A DNA stretch of 44,047 nucleotides from Prochlorococcus sp. AG-670-O17 (GCA_003211315.1 QCTC01000008.1:1-44047), one strand, 5' to 3'; shown: positions 7,343 through 14,374, numbered from the stretch's first letter. Program-made: numbers and translations. The notes: generated from the sequence alone by a model not told the origin.

Positions 7343-8140
7343 CTATTCTTCACTCAACTCTTCCTCCTCCAATTCAAAAAATTCATCAATATCTCCTATA
7401 AGATCATATATTAATTCTCCAGTGCCATGAAAAGACTCTGGAAGATCATCTAGCTCTTCTAAATCTCCACTCTCTAAACCTTCGATTATTTCTTTAATAG
7501 ATAATTCTTCCAACTTATCTGAAAAGCCACTTTCGCCAAAAAATACAGGCTGAGGATGATCCTCTTTATCAGATTTATCATACAAAACAATAAAACCACC
7601 TACACCTCCTTCTATCTTAAATAAATATTGTTCTGACTCTGACTTCTCACTGAGAGTTACCTCTACATTATTTCCAAAATTTTGTGAAACGCCTTCATTT
7701 AGATTGTATGCATTAATTATCTCTAGTACTTCCCACCATTCTGATTTTAATTTTGTGTGATAATAAATATCTAATTTCTTGGCGCCTTTTTTTTTGGTTA
7801 CCCTATCCATATATGAATAAACTGCATCAAAAGAGCCTCCAATGATTTCAGAATTTATCAAAAGAGTCCTAGCTTCAGGATTTAGTTCTTTATTATCCTT
7901 AGCATCTGACAATTCATTTTCAATCCATTCCCAACATGAATTGCATGACCATCTTCCGCAGAAGTCTAAATCAAGGGTTTTATCTTTCTCATTAAAATGT
8001 GCATCGAAACCATCTGGCCCGCAATATGTGAAGTGATTATTGTTCTCTAAATTGTTTATGATTTCATCAACTGCACTTATATTTAATTCAGAATCTTTGT
8101 CTAAACTTATAGATAAATAACCAGTTGCAATATCTGCCAT
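7343..8140 (-). CDS. Hypothetical protein with WSCxxCWEW motif (copy B)
   Basis: 265 aa from an ATG, paralogue of the gene at 3817-4572. The conserved core GRWSCNSCWEWIENELSD is near residue 62, followed by KELNPEARTLLINSEIIGGS, HTKLKSEWWEVLEIINAYNL and FKIEGGVGGFIVL. The tail is longer and more acidic than in copy A (DEFFELEEEELSEE). There is no signal peptide or membrane segment. The two copies lie in different cassettes with different end repeats, so they probably arrived separately rather than by local duplication. Function unknown. Confidence 0.72.
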   Translation of the reverse strand: MADIATGYLSISLDKDSELNISAVDEIINNLENNNHFTYCGPDGFDAHFNEKDKTLDLDFCGRWSCNSCWEWIENELSDAKDNKELNPEARTLLINSEIIGGSFDAVYSYMDRVTKKKGAKKLDIYYHTKLKSEWWEVLEIINAYNLNEGVSQNFGNNVEVTLSEKSESEQYLFKIEGGVGGFIVLYDKSDKEDHPQPVFFGESGFSDKLEELSIKEIIEGLESGDLEELDDLPESFHGTGELIYDLIGDIDEFFELEEEELSEE

Positions 8141-8295
8141 TAAATTAGTTTTATTTAAATTAAAAAAATATATTAACCTAAGTTTAATAGATTAAAAAAA
8201 TGCATTTAAGATTTATTTAAAACTAAAGCACTTGTTAAATTTTAAAAAGAAAGTAGTTTTTACGTCTATGCTTAAAAAAATTTTTTGTAATTTAA

Positions 8296-8436
8296 ATGAC
8301 AGCATATACTGTATCAGCAATCCTTGAGGGTTATAGAGTTGAAGAAACGATCCATGCTGTATCTATACATCATGCTATTAAAATAATGAAGGCAAAATAT
8401 GGAAACTCAGCTAGGAATATTTATGTTCTTAATTAG
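8296..8436 (+). CDS. 46-aa conserved-looking small protein
   Basis: ATG at 8296, TAG at 8434-8436. The sequence starts MTAYTVSAILEGYRVEET and continues with an HH-containing helix (VSIHHAIKIMKAKYGN), ending in a short beta-like NIYVLN. It has a normal codon pattern and a compact alpha/beta feel, with no ribosome site of note. It lies divergent from the WSCxxCWEW gene in unit 3. Function unknown. Confidence 0.6.
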   Translation: MTAYTVSAILEGYRVEETIHAVSIHHAIKIMKAKYGNSARNIYVLN

Positions 8437-8469
8437 TTAGTAATAGATAATCTCCTTAAAAATATTTTT

Positions 8470-8503
8470 CCCTCAAAAAAGCATTCCCTCATATTTCCCT
8501 CAT
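8470..8503 (+). repeat. Right-arm direct repeat of unit 3 (CCCTCA x3)
   Basis: CCCTCA at 8470, 8486 and 8497 (steps 16 and 11), the same geometry as the left end of this cassette. It ends about 90 bp before tRNA-Pro fragment 4. Confidence 0.65.
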
Positions 8504-8594
8504 CACATACCAAACTAGTCCGAATTAGTCCACACTTATTCTCTCAAAAATCCTGATATAGCTATAAGTCTCAATTATAGCCTTGTTGGTGCGG

Positions 8595-8640
8595 GTTCTT
8601 TGGGAGCACTAGGTCGCAGGTTCGAATCCTGTCGCCCCGA
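8595..8640 (+). repeat. tRNA-Pro(UGG) 3' fragment, attachment copy 4
   Basis: The same 3' fragment, but the 5' anticodon strand reads GTTC instead of GTGC, which breaks one stem pair. The conserved part thus effectively runs from CTTTGGG to the discriminator A. Confidence 0.9.
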
Positions 8641-8663
8641 CTCTTAAAAACCAAGTTATAGTA

Positions 8664-8688
8664 GCGAGTTTCCCAGACTCGCTTTTTT
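8664..8688 (+). terminator. Terminator hairpin after tRNA-Pro fragment 4
   Basis: GCGAGT (8664-8669) pairs with ACTCGC (8677-8682) across a TTTCCCA-type loop and is followed by six T. The loop and flanking bases match the hairpins after copies 2 and 5, while the stems carry compensating changes, so the structure itself seems to be kept. Confidence 0.75.
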
Positions 8689-8699
8689 ATTGAAAAATC

Positions 8700-8735
8700 T
8701 GACGGCAGAGAAAGCCGTCAAAATGCCGTCAAATA
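8700..8735 (+). repeat. Left-arm repeat of unit 4 (inverted copy + GCCGTCAAA x2)
   Basis: GACGGC at 8701 is an inverted half-copy; direct copies GCCGTC start at 8714 and 8725. The start-to-start steps are 13 and 11. The left arm after fragment 5 (12465-12498) has the same steps with a different sequence. Confidence 0.65.
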
Positions 8736-8818
8736 TGATTTCTAGTATTTAAAAATAGATTTATGTTTTAAAAACTTTTTATAGGGATAAAGTACAATTT
8801 CTAAATAAAGATTTAATA

Positions 8819-11800
8819 ATGGAAGATACTTATAAAAAGTTAGAAGAGTCAAAACAATACATCAGGGAATCAAATGAGTTTCTCTATATTTCTATGGCAT
8901 GGTGGTGGGATGACTATGTAGGCAGAGAATTATTTAAAGAAGTAGAAAAAGCTCATAAAAGGAATATTGATATAAGAGTCGAAATGCGTCCTGATCCTAA
9001 GAATCAACAAATAGAAAGAAAGTTATCACAACTAAATATAAAAGTCACTGAAATAGTCGAATTTCACGCAAAAGCAATTTGCAATGAAAAAAGTCTCTTA
9101 ATAATGAATGGAAATTATTTTGAAAAAGATATGCTGAGAAATATAAATTTTTCAGCAGTAGAGAAGGACCAAGAAAAAATTAATGATCACAAAAAAGAAT
9201 TTATTGAAAGATCATTTAATAAAACAATCCAATTCGATGGACCTGAACTATATACACAAAAATCAAAATTAATTAAGGAGAAAAATATATGCGATTTACT
9301 AAAGTGGGAAAAACTTAATCCATTACAAAGCAAGGTTTGTAGACATGTTTTATATGGAGATGAAAATTTATTAGTTATTGCTCCTACTGCTTCAGGGAAA
9401 ACCTTAATTGGTGAATTAGCGCTTTATAGATCAATTTTATTAGAGGGGAAAAGAGCCGTTTGGATCGTTCCATCAAGAGCTCTAGCTGACGAAATAACGC
9501 AGTCACTTTATAGAGTTAGATCTCCAGAGATTAGGCCTTTAAAATGCTTAGGCAATGATGAAGTTAGTAATAGCTCTTTAAGAGACAATAATATATGGAT
9601 TTGCACTATTGAAAAATTTGAATCCCTCCTTAGAAAGAAATCCATTGATGGAATAACTTATGAAATAGAGTCAGTAATAGTTGACGAGATTCATCTTCTT
9701 GGAGATCAAGGAAGAGGGCAGATTTTAGAGTCAATTATTGCACGATATAAAGATCGCATTAATACAAAAAGAATTGTCGGATTATCCGCGACATTGGAAA
9801 ACGCTGAGGAATTTTCAGGATGGTTAAATGCTCGACTATTAAAAAGTAAATGGGTTCCAAATACAGTTCATAAGGAAGTTATTACCTTCGAAGCGACTGA
9901 AAATGAGTCTCCAAAATATATCACTAAAAAGAAAAATGAGATTCTTACAAAAATCATTCGGAGTATTAAAAATGATAAGAATAAGTCTGGCCCAATAATT
10001 ATCTTTTGCGGTTCAAAAAATAAATGTAGAAATCGCGCATTCCATATTATCTCCGGTAAAGATAATGCAGAATCATCATATGATTTTAAATCTACATTTA
10101 ATGAAGAAGATTTTGTATATCTAAAGGACCATAGAGTTGGGATTCACTATAGTAATTTTCAATTTGCCAATGAATTTAAAAATTTGTATTTAAAAAAAGA
10201 AATTGATGTTCTTTTCGCAACTACAGGTTTAGCCCAAGGAGTAAATCTCCCCGCAAAACATGTAATTATTTTAGATACTATTCTCGGCAAAGATTCAAAC
10301 TTGGATCTAAATCAAGCAGAACAAATGCTTGGGAGAGCAGGTAGAACACATGACAGTGAGGGATGGGGATATTTAGTTTGTCCTTCATATGAATACAATA
10401 AATGGAAAGATGATATAGGAGTTAAAACATCTAATGTAAATAGTGTTATTGATAAACATTTACCAGATGTTTTATTAGCAGAATTTTTTCTAGAGAATAT
10501 AAATTGCGAAAGAGATGCCTTTGACTTTTATAAGAGATCATTTAGAACCTACCAATCGAAAAAAGATGAAACAACCATTTTAAAAGAGGTTTCTAATTCA
10601 ATTGATTTTCTTTTAAGTAATGACTTCTTAGAAAGGGGGAAAGATGATGATCGACTCATACCTACTGAAGTAGGTAAAGCCTCTATTCAATTTATGGTTG
10701 ATACTAATATTGCTGTCTCTTTGATAAATTCATGTTCAAAGATTGTTTTTCCAAATAGTTATAAAGAAGCAGAGAAACAACTTATTAAAATTCTTGCTGA
10801 TGCATTACCTAAGGCAACTATTTATGACATTGATTATGATCTTGAAAAATACATAACAGAAGTACTTAACAATATCGGAATTTCTATTAAGGAAGATCAA
10901 GCAATTGATTATATTTCTCTATTTGCAATTCATTTAGCTTTAAATGACCCAGAAGAAATTAGTAAGATTTCAGCTAAAAACAAAGAATTAAGAAGTTTTT
11001 TCCAACTTCTATTGGAGGATCAATGTCCAAGATATTTTGGCTGGTTATCAAGAATAGGGAAATATACAAGATCTCCATGGGTAGTTTTTTGCACATTTGA
11101 TTTATCCAAAAGATTGAAATGGCATAAGCTCTCTCCAAATAATTACAAGGGTTCAAGCAAACTAATAAGTTTTTTAGAGCAATTAATAAATCCAGAGGAA
11201 GTTAACAATGAACTACCTAAAACCTGGCAGGCTGCAATAAATAAAAGATTCACCTCTCCAACAAAATTAGATAGAGAGACGAAAGAGCTTAGTTGTTCAA
11301 AAAATGCTGATGCAATTCAAAGAAGACTTTCATCCTTAATTAGAAAATCTGATGTCAAATTAAATTATGATGACAAAATTAAACAAATTAGAATAAGTGG
11401 TCTACCTACAGATACCAGAACAGTCTTTGCAGAAGTTTTTAAACCAAACTCAGTTAAAGGTCTTATTACATACATCACCGATGGGAGAGAATTTCTTATT
11501 TCAGTACCTTTTGGATCAAATCCAACGAATACATATAAGATCCTTATAAGTATCGAAACGCGAACAGATAGAGACCTGCTTGCTTTTGAAAAATCAATAA
11601 CTTCTACTGATAATAAAAACCAAGCTGAGGCCTTTTACCAAAACATAATTACAAAAATAACTGATCTTCCAGATATTCAAAAGATATCTAAAAAAAAGGG
11701 ACTACTTGGAAAAATAAAGAAGAAGTTACATATTGGTGATTTCGATGAAAGTGAATTAAAAGAATGGGTCCTAGCAAAAAAGCAATATTTTGTTGAATTG

Positions 11801-12235
11801 GTTGACTTAATTAATCAGGATTACGTTTCACCAGTAGACAAATGTATGAACATTAATACAGAAATAAATAAAATTATCAGACTAAAGCCAAGTTTAGATA
11901 ATGATGATGAATTTAGTTTTAGAAGTATGACCTCAGTTTTAAAATCAGGAGTTGCCACTAAATTTGAAAGAGAACTTTGTAAATTGTGTTTAGCTTCTAA
12001 TGCGGGTCTAAATTTTGGCGTAATTATGGGGTCAGGAAGAGGCGCATTTTATTCAGTTTGTGAGATAAATAATAAGTGGTTTGCCTTTGAAAATATCTCG
12101 CACATAATCCCAATTCCTCTATATCCAAATCCTCTCGGATCATCAAGAATTGAGCTTATAAGAAAAAATTCAAAAAACTTTGCATATGAGAATGCCGATA
12201 TTAATTGGGTTGAAGAATTTCAGGAATTTAATTAA
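8819..12235 (+). CDS. PLD-like domain + Ski2/Hel308-type superfamily 2 helicase
   Basis: 1138 aa from an ATG. Residues about 1-145 resemble a phospholipase-D-like domain with one HxK motif (HAK, 83-85) and a weak GN-x-F follow-up; the classic Asp is replaced, so nuclease activity is uncertain. A superfamily 2 helicase follows: motif I APTASGKT near 188-195, motif II DEIH 289-292, motif III SAT 323-325, and motif VI QMLGRAGRT near 501-509. The GRAGR form with DEIH fits the Ski2/Hel308 group. About 600 residues of C-terminal sequence include a likely winged-helix part and an unrecognised end domain. It is the only gene in its cassette. PLD plus helicase architecture is common in anti-phage genes, so a single-gene defence role is plausible but not shown. 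DNA repair is the main alternative. Confidence 0.85.
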   Translation: MEDTYKKLEESKQYIRESNEFLYISMAWWWDDYVGRELFKEVEKAHKRNIDIRVEMRPDPKNQQIERKLSQLNIKVTEIVEFHAKAICNEKSLLIMNGNYFEKDMLRNINFSAVEKDQEKINDHKKEFIERSFNKTIQFDGPELYTQKSKLIKEKNICDLLKWEKLNPLQSKVCRHVLYGDENLLVIAPTASGKTLIGELALYRSILLEGKRAVWIVPSRALADEITQSLYRVRSPEIRPLKCLGNDEVSNSSLRDNNIWICTIEKFESLLRKKSIDGITYEIESVIVDEIHLLGDQGRGQILESIIARYKDRINTKRIVGLSATLENAEEFSGWLNARLLKSKWVPNTVHKEVITFEATENESPKYITKKKNEILTKIIRSIKNDKNKSGPIIIFCGSKNKCRNRAFHIISGKDNAESSYDFKSTFNEEDFVYLKDHRVGIHYSNFQFANEFKNLYLKKEIDVLFATTGLAQGVNLPAKHVIILDTILGKDSNLDLNQAEQMLGRAGRTHDSEGWGYLVCPSYEYNKWKDDIGVKTSNVNSVIDKHLPDVLLAEFFLENINCERDAFDFYKRSFRTYQSKKDETTILKEVSNSIDFLLSNDFLERGKDDDRLIPTEVGKASIQFMVDTNIAVSLINSCSKIVFPNSYKEAEKQLIKILADALPKATIYDIDYDLEKYITEVLNNIGISIKEDQAIDYISLFAIHLALNDPEEISKISAKNKELRSFFQLLLEDQCPRYFGWLSRIGKYTRSPWVVFCTFDLSKRLKWHKLSPNNYKGSSKLISFLEQLINPEEVNNELPKTWQAAINKRFTSPTKLDRETKELSCSKNADAIQRRLSSLIRKSDVKLNYDDKIKQIRISGLPTDTRTVFAEVFKPNSVKGLITYITDGREFLISVPFGSNPTNTYKILISIETRTDRDLLAFEKSITSTDNKNQAEAFYQNIITKITDLPDIQKISKKKGLLGKIKKKLHIGDFDESELKEWVLAKKQYFVELVDLINQDYVSPVDKCMNINTEINKIIRLKPSLDNDDEFSFRSMTSVLKSGVATKFERELCKLCLASNAGLNFGVIMGSGRGAFYSVCEINNKWFAFENISHIIPIPLYPNPLGSSRIELIRKNSKNFAYENADINWVEEFQEFN

Positions 12236-12249
12236 TTTTTTAGATCTAT

Positions 12250-12272
12250 GCCGTCAAATGGCCGTCAAATGA
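12250..12272 (+). repeat. Right-arm direct repeat of unit 4 (GCCGTCAAATG x2)
   Basis: GCCGTCAAATG at 12250-12260 and 12261-12271 (period 11), only 15 bp after the helicase stop codon. It matches the left end of the cassette and precedes fragment 5 by about 85 bp. GCAATACC, related to the element beside other arms, occurs at 12298-12305. Confidence 0.65.
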
Positions 12273-12357
12273 TTCATTCTTTGTCATGTCAAATTAAGCA
12301 ATACCCCGCATTTATTTAGTCATGGCTTGTAGACATAGTGCTCTACTAGGGTTGTTA

Positions 12358-12404
12358 AGTGCTTTGGGAGCACTAGGTCGCAGGTTCGAATCCTGTCGCC
12401 CCGA
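12358..12404 (+). repeat. tRNA-Pro(UGG) 3' fragment, attachment copy 5
   Basis: 47 bp identical to copies 1 and 2 (perfect anticodon arm, T arm, acceptor strand). It is the last copy in the window; no further tRNA-Pro fragment is seen to the right. Confidence 0.9.
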
Positions 12405-12424
12405 CTCTTAGAATCCAAGTTATA

Positions 12425-12450
12425 GACAGGTTTCCCAGCCTGTCTTTTTT
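12425..12450 (+). terminator. Terminator hairpin after tRNA-Pro fragment 5
   Basis: GACAGG (12425-12430) pairs with CCTGTC (12439-12444), loop TTTCCCAG, followed by six T. This is the best-preserved of the three related terminators that follow tRNA-Pro fragments. Confidence 0.78.
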
Positions 12451-12464
12451 ATTGGATAAAATCT

Positions 12465-12498
12465 GTCCGCAGAAAAAGCGGACAAAAAGCGGACAAAT
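12465..12498 (+). repeat. Left-arm repeat of the unit right of fragment 5 (inverted copy + GCGGACAAA x2)
   Basis: GTCCGC at 12465 is an inverted half-copy; GCGGACAAA follows at 12478 and 12489. The steps of 13 and 11 equal those of the left arm of unit 4. No matching right arm was found downstream, so this unit is truncated, rearranged, or its far end has eroded. Confidence 0.6.
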
Positions 12499-12785
12499 GT
12501 AATCTTATCAAGCTAATTGCGTGGTTCTGCGTAGTTTGTCGTGATGCCAGATGCAGACTTCAAAAAGTCGGTTTACAAAAATAAAATCTACCTTTATATT
12601 TTAGGAAGTTATCAGCAGATAACTCTTCGATAAAGGTTGTCTTAGACCAATTTCCAAGAGTTAATATCTTGGTTACGTCTGCTCCGCTAACTTTTTAAGT
12701 TATGGGTCGAAGTGGGTAAACAGTAACGGCTATAAGGCGTTTCATTTATAAGAATAAAAAGAATCCCAAAAACCTTTTCAAATAA
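12499..12785. other. Intergenic region with hairpins, no gene seen
   Basis: Contains AGTTATC/GATAACT (12608-12625) with a 4-base loop and several other short pairings, and is slightly less AT-rich than its flanks. No open frame with a start is convincing. A small RNA is possible but not supported by any motif I recognise. Confidence 0.3.
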
Positions 12786-13223
12786 TTAATTAAATAAATC
12801 TTCTATATCTAAATATTTACCCCATTCTTGAGAAGCAGCTTGAACATTAGGGTGACTAATTATTTTATTAGATGATGCTCTCGAGACAATTCCAAATGCA
12901 GTTATTAAACTACGCTCACCTTCGTAATCTAATGCCTTTCTTGCTAGAGGTCTGCATCTATCTAAGAGAAGACTACTTACTAAACTTCCAATTTGTTTAT
13001 CTAAATTTATTGTTGACGATTGATCCAACTTGACTATGTCAACACTAGGATGTTCGCCGAATAGACGTACAGCCCACTTAACTAGATTAACTTTTTCAGA
13101 AATAGTGGTCTCTTCGATCATACATTTGGCTAAATCATTCGTATAAGTTTCTGCATTTAAAACATTTGGTTTAAATATAAGAATAGGAGTTATCAAGATT
13201 ATGCTTTTAAAAAATTTCCTCAA
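12786..13223 (-). CDS. Small secreted hypothetical protein
   Basis: 145 aa with a TTG start at 13223, supported by GGAGG four bases upstream. Residues 1-24 form a signal peptide (KFFKSIILITPILIF, then LNA-ET cleavage). The mature part has two Cys (KCMIEE and LDRCRPLA) and is mostly helical. It is probably periplasmic. It lies beyond the last tRNA-Pro fragment and is divergent from another small secreted protein. Function unknown. Confidence 0.7.
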   Translation of the reverse strand: MRKFFKSIILITPILIFKPNVLNAETYTNDLAKCMIEETTISEKVNLVKWAVRLFGEHPSVDIVKLDQSSTINLDKQIGSLVSSLLLDRCRPLARKALDYEGERSLITAFGIVSRASSNKIISHPNVQAASQEWGKYLDIEDLFN

Positions 13224-13324
13224 TTTTCCTCCAAAATTCTTCCTTACTATAGTTGTATTTTTTTAAAGAATAACTTAAGTTTTTCGATAATAAATTATAT
13301 AGTATTCTAATGAAGTAAAGATTC

Positions 13325-13678
13325 TTGTCTAAATTATTAATTTTGAAAAATTTTTTTAATTTAATAATAATAACTTTACTAACGCCACTACAAGTAGAGG
13401 CAAATATATTTGGAAAATATAATTCTTTCTATCAAGCAAGTGAAGCCTGTACAAAATGGAAAGACAAAGGTATTAAATATTCAATATTAAAATATGATTA
13501 TCAATATGGTGGATACATAAAAGCAGATTATGAATCTAACAACAGGAGTTGCAGAAACGAAGCAGCAACAAAACAAATTTTAGGTATGGAAGAATTTGAA
13601 GTAAAGAGTGGTAAATCTTATAATATGGAAGAAATAATGTCTTTTACAAAAAAAGTAAAGAAGAATTTTAGGTACTAA
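13325..13678 (+). CDS. Small secreted hypothetical protein
   Basis: 117 aa with a TTG start. The N-terminus is a signal peptide (FFNLIIITLLTPLQVEAN, cleavage near residue 26). The mature part has two Cys (EACTKW and RSCRNE), likely a disulfide, and is rich in Tyr, Lys and Asn. There is no strong ribosome site. It lies divergent from the secreted protein at 12786-13223, 101 bp away. Function unknown. Confidence 0.6.
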   Translation: MSKLLILKNFFNLIIITLLTPLQVEANIFGKYNSFYQASEACTKWKDKGIKYSILKYDYQYGGYIKADYESNNRSCRNEAATKQILGMEEFEVKSGKSYNMEEIMSFTKKVKKNFRY

Positions 13679-13718
13679 ATATTTACCGCTCCCATAGCCC
13701 TCTTGAGTCTAAATAGAA

Positions 13719-13913
13719 TTAAAAATATTGCCTATAAATATTTCCATTTTTACTTCGTCTTTCATTATATCTTCCACCTCTTTTGCCATATCTTTCTCCA
13801 TAATTACCTTGACCAGATCCCAAATTCTTGAGATGCTCCCCCCGATTTTTTACCGATTTTCTTGCTTTTTTCTTATTTGTTCGTAAGTATGCGTATATAG
13901 GCTCTAATTTGCT
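13719..13913 (-). pseudogene. Start-less open frame ending in a Gly/Arg/Tyr-rich tail
   Basis: A minus-strand frame open from 13913 to a TAA at 13719 has no Met. It ends with a tail such as GQGNYGERYGKRGGRYNERR, the kind of tail found on cyanobacterial RNA-binding (RRM) proteins, preceded by a Lys/Arg-rich part. The RRM itself is missing, so if real this is the stump of a broken gene. The two repeat clusters at 13842 and 13901 fall inside it. Confidence 0.3.
13842..13865 (+). repeat. Orphan arm-like direct repeat (CCGATTTT x2)
   Basis: CCGATTTT at 13842 and 13853 (period 11), followed by CTTGC. The period and trailing TTGC match the cassette arms, but no tRNA fragment is next to it. Confidence 0.45.
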
Positions 13914-13934
13914 CTAAATAGCTCTATTATTTGC
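13901..13934 (+). repeat. Orphan arm-like direct repeat (GCTCTA x3)
   Basis: GCTCTA at 13901, 13911 and 13921 (period 10), followed by TTATTTGC, as behind the arms of units 1 and 2. There is no tRNA core nearby. It lies 35 bp after the CCGATTTT repeat, so two arms of different specificity stand side by side. Confidence 0.45.
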
Positions 13935-13985
13935 TTATTTAGGCTTATTTTCCTCTAAAAAACTCTCACATAGGGGTTGAAGATT

Positions 13986-14258
13986 ATGAAAATTCCAATC
14001 GAAATGTTGAAAGAAATTAGAGAAAGTGGGTACGATAAACAGCTTGTATATAACTACATAAGAGAGCTATTAGACAGCGAGAAAAGAAAATTTCCTGAAG
14101 AAAATAACAATCTAGAGCTTTTAGACAACTACTTATTAGACAAAGATATAAAAGAACCTGATGCTGAGATACTTTTGGCAGCAGACCTTATAGACGATTA
14201 CTTAGGAGATAAAAGATTTATGAGAGAGCTTGAAGATATGGATTATGATGCGGCTTAA
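13986..14258 (+). CDS. Small hypothetical protein
   Basis: I choose the ATG at 13986 (90 aa) because AGGGG stands 9 bases before it; a TTG at 13977 would add three residues. The protein is helical and charged (EIRESGYDKQLVYNYIRELL), ends in an acidic stretch (ELEDMDYDAA), and has no Cys, signal peptide or membrane segment. It is followed by a hairpin and terminator region. Function unknown. Confidence 0.65.
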   Translation: MKIPIEMLKEIRESGYDKQLVYNYIRELLDSEKRKFPEENNNLELLDNYLLDKDIKEPDAEILLAADLIDDYLGDKRFMRELEDMDYDAA

Positions 14259-14280
14259 TTTTCGACTTTATCTACATAAA

Positions 14281-14328
14281 AGGGTACAGGGGTTAAATCT
14301 ATGTAGATTAAGTAGTTTCCCGTAACCC
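14281..14328 (+). ncRNA. Possible structured RNA or 3' UTR hairpin
   Basis: GGGT and GGG (14281-14290 region) can pair with CCC and ACCC (14318-14328) around an A/T-rich loop. Together with the terminator that follows, this could be a small RNA or just the end of the upstream mRNA. No family motif is recognised. Confidence 0.25.
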
Positions 14329-14374
14329 TGATGTAGGAAAAGTCAAAAGATACGATTGACACTCGATCTAATAT

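Larger units (their letters stand above)
7084..8640 (+). mobile_element. tRNA-Pro-bounded cassette, unit 3
   Basis: The segment from tRNA-Pro fragment 3 to fragment 4. Its ends carry CCCTCA three times with identical spacing (16 then 11 bp) at 7122-7157 and 8470-8503. Cargo is a WSCxxCWEW-family gene and a 46-aa protein. No integrase is visible. Confidence 0.65.
8641..12404 (+). mobile_element. tRNA-Pro-bounded cassette, unit 4 (helicase cargo)
   Basis: The segment from tRNA-Pro fragment 4 to fragment 5. GCCGTCAAA at 11-bp period stands at both ends (8714-8735 and 12250-12272); the left end has an additional inverted half-copy. Cargo is one gene of 1138 codons. No recombinase is present. Confidence 0.65.

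Noticed and set aside
2625-12404. tRNA-Pro copies as working tRNA genes
   Set aside because: All five lack the D arm and the 5' acceptor strand; only the 3' part is present.
2479-12498. Repeats as replication iterons or plasmid origins
   Set aside because: No replication initiator gene is present, and the repeats sit in matched pairs at both ends of each unit beside the tRNA core, which fits recombination sites better.
2479-13934. Short repeats at 10-16 bp period as CRISPR arrays
   Set aside because: The units are only 6-11 bp with 2-3 copies, there are no spacers of normal length, and no cas genes are seen.
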